Notes under the pieces: generated by a model
Told to the model about the DNA's origin: nothing
The model's input: the letters and a program-made list of their open reading frames with translations, nothing else
Databases searched by the model: none
Part shown: positions 19,498 through 29,725 of the stretch, one piece after another
Layout: the number at the start of each line of letters is the position of its first letter
How positions within the stretch are numbered: the stretch's first letter is position 1
Assembly: GCF_003386095.1 (NCBI RefSeq)
Contig: NZ_QREG01000014.1
Span: 1 to 64,000, forward strand
DNA from: Marinoscillum furvescens DSM 4134
Lineage (GTDB): Bacteria > Bacteroidota > Bacteroidia > Cytophagales > Cyclobacteriaceae
Direction of reading: 5' to 3'
Length of the DNA: 64,000 bases
Translations under genes and position numbers: made by a program

Positions 19498-20045
19498 TCA
19501 GATTCTGCGAAGCCTGACAAAGCAATAAATACACGATGTGGAGCCACGTCATCACTTTTGATGTCCTGATAGCCATACCCCATTTTCATCAACCCTGCAC
19601 GCGAGATTTTCAAAAACAATCCCGCCCGCGGCCACAGTACCCAGCCCTTTTGCTGATGCTCAAAAACCCCACCTCTATTGCCCCAGGTGTACCCCATATT
19701 TGCCTGCACAAAAAGGCCTTTATTTCCTTCACCAAATCCTCGTAAGTATTCGCCACCTACACCTACTGTAAATCGTTCTTCGCGAAACTGATAATAGAGG
19801 TTGTTGCCTTGAGATTCCGTGTAAACCCTGCGGTATGGTCGTGCCGCAAAAAACCCAAAAGCCGTGAATGAACGACCTGGCGTCATGATGCCCAGCTCCG
19901 TACCCAGGCCATAATCGTCCAAGGTGGTGGTTCCAAAAAGAGACGCGTACAGCGCCAGTCTCCCTGGCTCAAAGATGGTTTCCTGAGCAGAAACACAGCA
20001 ATAATTACTAAAAAGAAAAAGGACGATCAATAGTATTCGAACCAT
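19494..20045 (-). CDS. small outer-membrane beta-barrel-like protein
   Basis: 183 residues from the ATG at 20045, which gives a clear signal peptide (VRILLIVLFLFSNYCCVSAQ); the frame opens 13 codons earlier without one. The mature part alternates short beta strands rich in aromatic and glycine residues (FGFFAARPYRRVY, YTWGNRGGVF, KMGYGYQDI), as in small outer-membrane barrels, and ends with VFIALSGFAESE. Coupled by a 4-base overlap to the lipoprotein gene at 19126. Function unknown; a lipoprotein-barrel pair is plausible. Confidence 0.7.
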   Translation of the reverse strand: MVRILLIVLFLFSNYCCVSAQETIFEPGRLALYASLFGTTTLDDYGLGTELGIMTPGRSFTAFGFFAARPYRRVYTESQGNNLYYQFREERFTVGVGGEYLRGFGEGNKGLFVQANMGYTWGNRGGVFEHQQKGWVLWPRAGLFLKISRAGLMKMGYGYQDIKSDDVAPHRVFIALSGFAESE

Positions 20046-20092
20046 AGCTGTATTGAATTTACGAGTTCTATCAATCACAATCAATACTCAGG

Positions 20093-20136
20093 TTCAAAAA
20101 AAAGAACCCCACAGCTTTGGATCACTGAGGGGTTCG
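20093..20136 (-). terminator. terminator after katG
   Basis: GAACCCC (20104-20110) pairs with GGGGTTC (20129-20135). On the minus strand the hairpin is followed by a run of eight T. Confidence 0.85.
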
Positions 20137-20160
20137 AGATTCACATTTACGATTTGACCC

Positions 20161-22452
<2,292 letters not shown>

Positions 22453-22699
22453 TTACGAATGCAATAATAGTATCTTATACATCTCGTTGTTCATTAGATT
22501 TCCTTATGCCCCAATAACTCAAAATAATGCTGACTTGACCTCTGAAGGATTGTCATTAAAAAATGTCCGGGATGGATACTCCTTTTTATATACCGCTACA
22601 TGAAAAAGTATTTGAATTTTTCAGAAAATCACTCAACAATGCGGCCTCCAGGTCGTTAAACAACTAAACAACAATATGTTAAACCAAAAAGCAGACGTT

Positions 22700-22897
22700 A
22701 TGAATTTAAGAATAAAAGGAAACTGGAATCAGATTAAAGGTGAGCTAAAAGAACGATACGGTGAGCTAACCGACGATGACCTGAAAATGGCTGAAGGAAA
22801 AGCCGATGAGCTACTAGGCATCCTTCAGGAGAAGACAGGAAAATCTAAAGATCAGCTCGAAGAAGAGCTGCAAGAGATAGAATCTAAACATCTATAA
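22700..22897 (+). CDS. CsbD-family stress protein
   Basis: 65 residues starting NLRIKGNWNQIKGELKERYG, the CsbD signature, followed by a helical, charged region (TDDDLKMAEGKADELLGIL). CsbD proteins are small, abundant general-stress proteins of unknown mechanism. An in-frame ATG at 22676 would add eight residues; the later ATG is chosen because family members begin a few residues before the GNWNQ motif. It is divergent from katG across about 270 bases, in which no clear promoter was found, and is followed at once by a strong terminator. Confidence 0.9.
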   Translation: MNLRIKGNWNQIKGELKERYGELTDDDLKMAEGKADELLGILQEKTGKSKDQLEEELQEIESKHL

Positions 22898-22915
22898 ACT
22901 GAACAACCCCAAATA

Positions 22916-22948
22916 AAAATAGCGCCTTAGTGGCGCTATTTTTTTTAT
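22916..22948 (+). terminator. terminator after the CsbD gene
   Basis: AATAGCGCC-ttagt-GGCGCTATT stem followed by a T run of about eight. Confidence 0.92.
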
Positions 22949-23013
22949 GTTCTCCGCTACCTTAAAACAGCCTTACAGGGAAACAATTGCAGTTTTTTTT
23001 AGTCTAGTAATGC

Positions 23014-23490
23014 ATGGAGTCATTGATGAATATAGACACAGAAGAGTTTCATATCATATGGCACGTACTACTGGCATCCGTTCTTACGATGCTCGTAGGG
23101 CTAGAAAGGGAAAAGGCCAACAAGGCCGCAGGGATCAGAACCAATATGATCGTTGGCGGGTTTACGTGTCTTACTGTATTGCTCATCAATCCGATGATCG
23201 ATTTTTTACAACTTCAGAACAGCCTGGATGTAGTGGAAACAGACCCCATTCGAGTGCTACAGGCTATCGTCATCGGCATTAGTTTCATAGGAGCTGGGAC
23301 CATTATCAAATCTCGAGGTGAAAAAGAAGTAAGAGGCATCACTACCGCAGCAACTCTCTTGTATTCGGTAGGAATTGGAATCTGCGTAGCAATAGATTTT
23401 TTAGCTACAGCGATAGCGCTAACCACGCTAATCTTTGTCATCAATTACCTCCTCAATGTATTTACCAAAAAGTACACCTCCTTAAAATAA
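23014..23490 (+). CDS. MgtC/SapB-family inner-membrane protein
   Basis: 158 residues with four to five hydrophobic helices. Family hallmarks are LVGLEREKANKAAGIRTNMIVG near the N-terminus, ISFIGAGTII and the EVRGITTAA segment. MgtC-like proteins help cells cope with low magnesium, acid or membrane-potential stress; many Bacteroidota members consist of this transmembrane part only, as here. The Met at 23026 is an alternative start. It follows the CsbD gene behind a terminator, in what looks like a small stress-related cluster with katG. Confidence 0.9.
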   Translation: MESLMNIDTEEFHIIWHVLLASVLTMLVGLEREKANKAAGIRTNMIVGGFTCLTVLLINPMIDFLQLQNSLDVVETDPIRVLQAIVIGISFIGAGTIIKSRGEKEVRGITTAATLLYSVGIGICVAIDFLATAIALTTLIFVINYLLNVFTKKYTSLK

Positions 23491-23495
23491 TTGCA

Positions 23496-23522
23496 ATTGA
23501 TCCTTTTTAGGTATTGATCCTT
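23496..23522. repeat. short tandem direct repeat
   Basis: ATTGATCCTT occurs at 23496-23505 and 23513-23522, upstream of the gene at 23570. It could be a paired binding site; support is weak. Confidence 0.2.
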
Positions 23523-23569
23523 GTTGGGGGATTGGGCAATTTTAAGGTTACTCACCAATCTATAGCCCT

Positions 23570-24562
23570 ATGAAATGCCTTGCTCCCCTCCTGTTGCTGA
23601 TAGCTACTACCAGCTTTTCACAGTTTGTCTATGAGGACTTCCAGCGCGGTATCAGCCGGCTAGACGAAAAGTCCTACGTGATGCATCCCTGGTTTATTTA
23701 TACTGGTCCCTCCATTGACTGGCAACCAGGTGAAGGTGAACGAGCAATCATAGAGGCGAAAATCGCTCATACTTTTACGCTGGCTCATAGCCACTATAAA
23801 CACGCAGATCTCGCCCGTGACCGGCACTGGCGGCTATCGATCCCAGGAAGTGTAAATTTCCGACTATCCAATGATGGTAAAAAGCTCACCTCACCGTCCA
23901 CCCCACCAAGCAACAAAATTGGTCTTCGCTATGACCTGGGATGGACCAAAAACAACAACCGAATAGACTTCTTTCGGGCAGATGTCATGCACTACAGCAA
24001 TGGACAGGGTGAATCTGGCTATGACGAAGACCTGGGAAGGTATAGCTATGCTGATGGAGATTTTAGCACCAACTACGTGCGGCTTTCGTTTGGGTCTACA
24101 CGCTTTCGAAATAACCGGCGCCAAACGATCGATTCGGCACTGGTAAAGCAGGAAGCGCTGCCTATGCTCCAGGCGGAGCAGTTTCTCCAGCGTACTTTTT
24201 ATACCAGCTGGCTCCTCTACCTACAGCGCGATGGACATGGACCGCTTCCGGTGCTGGACTACCTCCCTGATGATGGCAACTATGGACACTGGCGTGTGGG
24301 CCTATCGCTCTACCGAGCCAGCTTGCTAAGCGAAATCTTTAAAGCCCCATTGATTTCGTATCGGCTAGATGCAGCTATCATCCTGAATGAACTAGAAAAC
24401 GAGGACGTGTCACATGTACAAGCCACCGGCAGACTGGTCTATCATCCCTGGGGAGCTCCATGGGGTGTGATGCTCTTTGGGCATGTGGGCCGTGACTACC
24501 TCAACATTCGCTATACGATCAAAGGAGCGATTATCGGGCTGGGGTTACATCTGGATTTGTGA
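23570..24562 (+). CDS. outer-membrane barrel protein with PldA-like active-site motif
   Basis: 330 residues with a signal peptide ending near TTSFS-QFVYED. The mature chain looks like a beta-barrel and ends LGLHLDL, a typical outer-membrane C-terminus. VMHYSNGQGES contains HxSNG, the motif holding the catalytic His and Ser of outer-membrane phospholipase A. It is followed about 30 residues later by DFSTNYVRLSFG, at the place where PldA carries its active-site Asn. I therefore suggest a phospholipase A or lipid A deacylase-like enzyme. Overall similarity to PldA was not tested and the length is somewhat greater than the E. coli enzyme. Confidence 0.5.
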   Translation: MKCLAPLLLLIATTSFSQFVYEDFQRGISRLDEKSYVMHPWFIYTGPSIDWQPGEGERAIIEAKIAHTFTLAHSHYKHADLARDRHWRLSIPGSVNFRLSNDGKKLTSPSTPPSNKIGLRYDLGWTKNNNRIDFFRADVMHYSNGQGESGYDEDLGRYSYADGDFSTNYVRLSFGSTRFRNNRRQTIDSALVKQEALPMLQAEQFLQRTFYTSWLLYLQRDGHGPLPVLDYLPDDGNYGHWRVGLSLYRASLLSEIFKAPLISYRLDAAIILNELENEDVSHVQATGRLVYHPWGAPWGVMLFGHVGRDYLNIRYTIKGAIIGLGLHLDL

Positions 24563-24596
24563 GCTGTATAAACTGGCATAAGTTCATCCTAATACG

Positions 24597-24630
24597 ATAA
24601 GCTCCTGCCTGAATTCGGCAGGAGCTTTCC
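24597..24630. terminator. bidirectional terminator
   Basis: Perfect 11-base stem AAGCTCCTGCC / GGCAGGAGCTT around a 7-base loop, between the convergent genes ending at 24562 and 24655. It also marks the end of the phosphodiester locus. Confidence 0.88.
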
Positions 24631-24654
24631 AAGATTCACACAGGTATGCTCTGA

Positions 24655-26742
24655 TTATTGCTTAAGGAACTTAAAGGTTTCTTGCGTGTCAGGACCACTA
24701 AATCGCACCATATAAAAGCCACGAGCAAGCGATTGCATATCGCAAGTAATAACGTTTGCACCTTTCTCTAATAGGTAAGTCTCGGTGTATAGAGTGGCAC
24801 CGCTCAGATTGACCACTTCCATGCGTACCTCACCTGATTGGGCGGCTAGCAACTGAACCGTCACAAAATCATACCCCGGGTTCGGATACAATTCTGAAGG
24901 CGTAGTTTGACCCATACTGCCGATTTCTTCCTCCTTATCGGCAATTCTAGCTTGCGCATTTTCCTCGGCAATTTCCTCCAATCGCAGCTGATCCATTTGG
25001 CGATAATTTAAAGCCCGATCGTAGACTTTAAAGCCTTCTACTTTCCATAGCAAATCCATCCTGTGAGCATATCCAAATCCAAATTCGTTGCACATAGAAA
25101 GGTCTTGCCCTCCCATATAGAGCAGTTCGGTATTGCCTCCATATCCAAGATCACCCCATTGAGCACTTCCCTCCCCTTCTGGGTATACTTTGATTCTTAT
25201 TATATCCTCTTTCACAGAATAAACCACCTTCTGCCAACCATTCTGAAAGACCTCAGGGTTCCAAAGACTCATTTGCCACCCTCTAGCAGGGTGGCTATAG
25301 TCGATATACCTTCCCAATACCATCTTACTACCCCGTTGATTAATACTGGCCAGATCAGTCTGAGCGCCCGATTGATACCATTTGATGATTGGCACATCAT
25401 GCTCTGAAGCAGCAGCTGAACTGGTATGATACCAGAAAGAAACAGTATAACCTGCTCCAGAAGGATCAAATATCTCATTGATTACCGATTGGGCATTGGG
25501 AAAAGTAATGTGCCCCTGTCCGGTGAAAGTCAAAGATGCATTTGGATTTCCGCTGCGTCCATAATCCCGGTTTACGTAGCCTATTGCTTCATCGGAAAAA
25601 TCATTAGATAACAAACCAGCAAATGTCGCTACCGAATTGCCGGAACTTAGTATCTCCAATTCCGCACTAACCTGTGGACGCAAGAAAATGCTATCTACTA
25701 CCGTACCTCCATTTTTTGTATTGTAAAAACTAAATTTCAGATCTTTCTTATCCGACTCGTTATATTGAATAACGTCTAGCTTGATGGCTCCCTTAGCCTC
25801 ATCATAGTGAACTGCATTTCCACTTACCAGTAGAGAAGGCTTCAAAAGTTTAGCATCAGGAAAACCTCCCAGACCATTGACCAGATACAAGACACCATCT
25901 TTCCAATTGCGCTCATAGTAGTGGTCATCACCAGCAATTACCGCATCTATACCCATCTCCGCCCAGTTCCACTTGCTCAAAGTAAGCGCAGTACCTCTAG
26001 CTCCCGGATCGGAAGAGTGTGGACTGGTATGTAAATACACTATTTTGAACAAAGCAGTTGAATTACTAGCTTCCTGAAGCAACCATTGGTGCTGCTGAGC
26101 CAGCAAATCATAATTCACAGAATCACAATGTGGATACGCCCCTGGGCAACCATCTACATATTTAGGCTCCACAGTATTGAGGGCAAAGAAATGAATAGAA
26201 TCACTCTGTCCTATGTTATAAGTGAAATCATAATACCGGCTACTGTTAGAAGAATTCTTCATCGATATAGCTGGGTGCTGATTGACTTCTTTATGCTTGA
26301 AATACGACTCCCAGATAATGATCTCCCCGTCATAGTCATGATTTCCAGGCACCGGGTAAAACCTATTATAAGGAGGTGCTGAGGAGTTTCTGTAGTTCGA
26401 ATTGACATTCTGAGTCTCCAGTGTGGTCCCTTGATAGTCCGTATATGTATTGTATGGATAGATATAATCCGCGTAGTATCTCCCCACATCATCATCCATT
26501 GTATTGGTGGGGCATGCCGGAAAATCCCGAGCACCACCGTAGTGATTGTCTCCACTGGTAAGTATCACTGATGGGTTCCACCCTTTCACCAGTGAGGATA
26601 CAGCCAATGCGGAATCTCCCTCGCAACCATAATCTGATATATGTGCAAGTGTACTGAGCGTAGTGTAAGTCTGAGCGGAAAGCGAAGAGACACCTGCCAA
26701 CCATACAACTAGTAGTATTAAAGATTTACTGAATTGTCTCAT
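24655..26742 (-). CDS. secreted metallophosphoesterase with LamG-like domain and T9SS sorting tail
   Basis: 695 residues with a signal peptide (WLAGVSSLSAQ). The calcineurin-type phosphoesterase domain (about 30-310) shows HISDYG, TSGDNHYGG, PVPGNHDYDG, HTSPHSS and AGDDHYYER, the full metal-ligand set. A concanavalin/LamG-like domain follows at about 370-580. The C-terminal 80 residues (SELYPNPGYDFVTVQL ... GFYMVRFSG) are a type A T9SS sorting domain, so the protein is exported and anchored at the cell surface. Last gene of the minus-strand operon; one untranslated base separates it from the GDPD fusion gene. Likely a phosphatase or phosphodiesterase finishing extracellular phosphate release. 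Confidence 0.88.
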   Translation of the reverse strand: MRQFSKSLILLVVWLAGVSSLSAQTYTTLSTLAHISDYGCEGDSALAVSSLVKGWNPSVILTSGDNHYGGARDFPACPTNTMDDDVGRYYADYIYPYNTYTDYQGTTLETQNVNSNYRNSSAPPYNRFYPVPGNHDYDGEIIIWESYFKHKEVNQHPAISMKNSSNSSRYYDFTYNIGQSDSIHFFALNTVEPKYVDGCPGAYPHCDSVNYDLLAQQHQWLLQEASNSTALFKIVYLHTSPHSSDPGARGTALTLSKWNWAEMGIDAVIAGDDHYYERNWKDGVLYLVNGLGGFPDAKLLKPSLLVSGNAVHYDEAKGAIKLDVIQYNESDKKDLKFSFYNTKNGGTVVDSIFLRPQVSAELEILSSGNSVATFAGLLSNDFSDEAIGYVNRDYGRSGNPNASLTFTGQGHITFPNAQSVINEIFDPSGAGYTVSFWYHTSSAAASEHDVPIIKWYQSGAQTDLASINQRGSKMVLGRYIDYSHPARGWQMSLWNPEVFQNGWQKVVYSVKEDIIRIKVYPEGEGSAQWGDLGYGGNTELLYMGGQDLSMCNEFGFGYAHRMDLLWKVEGFKVYDRALNYRQMDQLRLEEIAEENAQARIADKEEEIGSMGQTTPSELYPNPGYDFVTVQLLAAQSGEVRMEVVNLSGATLYTETYLLEKGANVITCDMQSLARGFYMVRFSGPDTQETFKFLKQ

Positions 26743-26743
26743 T

Positions 26744-29725
26744 TTATTCCTTGATTTTAATCGCTAGAAAAGTGGCCAAATGCCTGTAAGGCATCTCTGC
26801 CTTTTTGCCATGAAATTGCTCCAGGTGTGTCTGGTCAATACCCTGAGGAACAGTCCCGGCTGTAATATTAGGCGAAGCTGGAAACTTAATATTTGGTAAG
26901 CTGCCTACCGAGGTAAGCATTGCCGCCGATTTACCTGAGTCCATCAGGATGACGTCATCGCAGTTATAATGATTTACTAAAAGTTTTGCCGCTTGATGAA
27001 CTCCCAATCCCTTTTGTAAGCCATGATGCGCTGATTGTACCGCCTGTACCGTGACAATGTACATTTCAGTAGGACCTTGATGATTGTACTTAAGCCCAAC
27101 AACCGTCCGCATTTTTACCTTTTGATCATTGTTAAATTTCTGTGTGATATTGTTGTAGGATATTTCTACTCCCCCGGTGGCAATCTGATAGCCTGAGACC
27201 GCTTGTAGCACTTTGACTCCATCGTAATGCCTACGGATCACACCCGTTGTTGCATCCAGGTAGTTTCCATGCGTAATAGTGTGCGGGCTTACTATTTCGA
27301 TTTCCCCATTTTCAAGAAACATCATGGCATCAAAGCGACCGTCATAGTATGAATCAGGAATACATTCGCCGTTTGCATCCTTAATGCAGGCTCCAGAAGA
27401 TCGACCTGATGGATCGTAACTCTCATAAACATAGGATACCTCAACACCATTGCTAATGGACAAGCCATATATATCCGTACACGGTAACCAGAATTCTGGT
27501 CGTTCACGAGCACTTTGGCTCCCTGTCCAGCCATTGGTAGCCCAATAGTTCGAATTCAAGTAAATGTCATAACCGGGATATATCTCAGACCACTCCGCAA
27601 TTGTTCGATGCGGGAACACAAACTTTGCCTGCATAGGCGCGTTCTTTAGATCCACAAGGGTGGATGTATCATAAAGCTGTTGACACGTCAAACCTTCAGC
27701 AGTGGTGTAGTTATACCCATTGTAAAACTTATAGGATACCGAATCTTTAGTAACCCCCGCTGGTAAATAGGTGATGTTGCTCGAGGGACTTGAGGTTAAT
27801 TCTGGCAACTTCGTCATACCTACTTTTATGGGGTCAGTCTTCACGGGGTGGTTTCTCGTGTCAGGCACAAAGAACTCCACTTTACTGACATCCGGTATGT
27901 GAAGAGCTATTCCCTCAAAGTCAGTCAGGTTTTCCGTTTCTGTCACCGTATTCGGGTCAGGGTAGCTACCCGATCCTGAAGGCACTGGAAAAACGGTCAG
28001 GTAATCCGGAAAGGCCACCCTTTTAATGACTTGCTCCGACTCATCCCGCATGTTTGCTGCGTTCAAATAATCCAGCAATAAGTCAGGCCTATCATGAATG
28101 ACATAGGTAGGTTTGGCAGTATTAAATACCCAGTCCAAACTTCCTCGTCCATCATTAAAAAAATTAGGTTTCTGATGAGCCTGATAATTGGGGTTATGAT
28201 AATATTCCCTTACCGTTGTTTCACACGAGTTATTGGTATTCAACACCCCGTTTGGCTGATCAGCAGTAAAGATAAACACCCCTAACCTCACGCCTTGATC
28301 CTGAAGCCACTGCAGCAACCCTGACTCTACAAGAGGATCGCTATTTACTTTAAAGTGAGTTTCTACGGCTTTGATACGTCCAGCCTTAATGTCATTGTGC
28401 CACTGTACCTTGAAGCTATGGAAACAATTAGTACCCTCATAGCCATATTGACCTCCAGAGGATCCGCTTCCGCCAGATGACGACCCATCGCCGGAGCCTG
28501 GCCCTCCGGAGCCTCCTCCCGACGAACCGCTACCGGAGCCTCCTCCTGTGGAAGAGCCACCATAGCATTGAGACCAAAAACCATCTCCATACAAAACGGG
28601 TGTATAATTCACATTGGCGAAACTTAAAGTATCGCTCACCTGATGCATTAGCTGCGTAATCTTATAATGATCTGCAGACCCTTTAAAAATTACGGTCTTT
28701 AACAAATCCTTTTGAACAACCAACTCCAGGCATTGCTTGAAAGCATTGTCCCAGTCTGTCTGTGTATCCTTGATATCCAAACTGATTAGTGCTTTGTTTC
28801 CAAGCTGGTCCAGAAGCTGCTCAAGTGAATTGATATTGTACTGGGTGACCGCCCCAAAACGATCATAGGTAGGCTGCCCCATCAAGTAGGAAGCGGTGCG
28901 GGTTTTGATGTTATCATCTTTTTGCCCTGTGTTAGGATCTACAATGCATGGATCGTGTAGCAGCATAGGAACACCATCCATAGAGGTGCGAATATCCACT
29001 TCCAGCATGTCTGCTCCCAGTACTAAGGCACGTCTGCACGCCTCCACTGTATTTTCTGACACACCGGCCTCCGCCCAATATCCTCTATGAGCAGCTACCA
29101 AACTATAGTTAGGATAGTCGCCTCTATTGTTGAACTTGTCCAACGCACGCTGTTGGTCCAGGGAAGGAGCAAGGTGCACATGATACCCTCCAGGTAATGC
29201 TATATCCTCAATATCCGACAACTCTACATCCTTCACCCGTACTTTAATTAGCACTGAGAGCGTTTGACCTTTAAATGACGACCCTCGCCCTAGAATATCC
29301 ATTAAGTAATTCTCATAGTCATCAGAGAAATGATACCTGTTTTTTATAAACCTATCTTCACATACATCTCCATTCAGCAAGGCTGCGGCCTTTTGCCACC
29401 AGGTACATCGGTCCCACAATTCTTCTACGTATAAACGATATCTTTGAGCATGAAATTCCCCGGAATCTCCATCGCCATAATATTCCATTCCATAGAAAAA
29501 AGCGACACTTTCACCTGCCGTTTGCAAGACATCATTGGCATACATATCAACTCGCACACGACCATTTCCAGACCATGTTCCTTTAATACCTTTTACCGTC
29601 TTATTTAGTCTATACAAATCCCTTACCTTGATCTCGCGCTCAAACTCATAAACGCGCTCATTGGCAAAAAGAGCTGCCGAAATGAACTGAACGGTTATAA
29701 TTATTAAATAAGCCCTACTTCTCAC
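26744..29725 (-). CDS. glycerophosphodiester phosphodiesterase fused to phosphodiester glycosidase (NAGPA-like) domain
   Basis: 993 residues with a signal peptide (about 1-21). After about 180 residues of unknown beta-rich sequence comes a GDPD barrel: AAHRGYW (H213), ENT, LEVDIR, LLHD (H257), closing with VIHDRPDLLLDYL. The barrel is interrupted at about 390-428 by a Gly/Ser-only insertion. The C-terminal 250 residues resemble the phosphodiester glycosidase family, with MRTVVGL, GLGVHQAAKLL and VILMDSGKSAAML in the order seen there, although the usual LDGGGSS reads MDSGKSA. It would cleave both glycerophosphodiesters and sugar-1-phosphodiesters. Its start overlaps the upstream gene by 11 bases. 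Confidence 0.82.
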   Translation of the reverse strand: MRSRAYLIIITVQFISAALFANERVYEFEREIKVRDLYRLNKTVKGIKGTWSGNGRVRVDMYANDVLQTAGESVAFFYGMEYYGDGDSGEFHAQRYRLYVEELWDRCTWWQKAAALLNGDVCEDRFIKNRYHFSDDYENYLMDILGRGSSFKGQTLSVLIKVRVKDVELSDIEDIALPGGYHVHLAPSLDQQRALDKFNNRGDYPNYSLVAAHRGYWAEAGVSENTVEACRRALVLGADMLEVDIRTSMDGVPMLLHDPCIVDPNTGQKDDNIKTRTASYLMGQPTYDRFGAVTQYNINSLEQLLDQLGNKALISLDIKDTQTDWDNAFKQCLELVVQKDLLKTVIFKGSADHYKITQLMHQVSDTLSFANVNYTPVLYGDGFWSQCYGGSSTGGGSGSGSSGGGSGGPGSGDGSSSGGSGSSGGQYGYEGTNCFHSFKVQWHNDIKAGRIKAVETHFKVNSDPLVESGLLQWLQDQGVRLGVFIFTADQPNGVLNTNNSCETTVREYYHNPNYQAHQKPNFFNDGRGSLDWVFNTAKPTYVIHDRPDLLLDYLNAANMRDESEQVIKRVAFPDYLTVFPVPSGSGSYPDPNTVTETENLTDFEGIALHIPDVSKVEFFVPDTRNHPVKTDPIKVGMTKLPELTSSPSSNITYLPAGVTKDSVSYKFYNGYNYTTAEGLTCQQLYDTSTLVDLKNAPMQAKFVFPHRTIAEWSEIYPGYDIYLNSNYWATNGWTGSQSARERPEFWLPCTDIYGLSISNGVEVSYVYESYDPSGRSSGACIKDANGECIPDSYYDGRFDAMMFLENGEIEIVSPHTITHGNYLDATTGVIRRHYDGVKVLQAVSGYQIATGGVEISYNNITQKFNNDQKVKMRTVVGLKYNHQGPTEMYIVTVQAVQSAHHGLQKGLGVHQAAKLLVNHYNCDDVILMDSGKSAAMLTSVGSLPNIKFPASPNITAGTVPQGIDQTHLEQFHGKKAEMPYRHLATFLAIKIKE

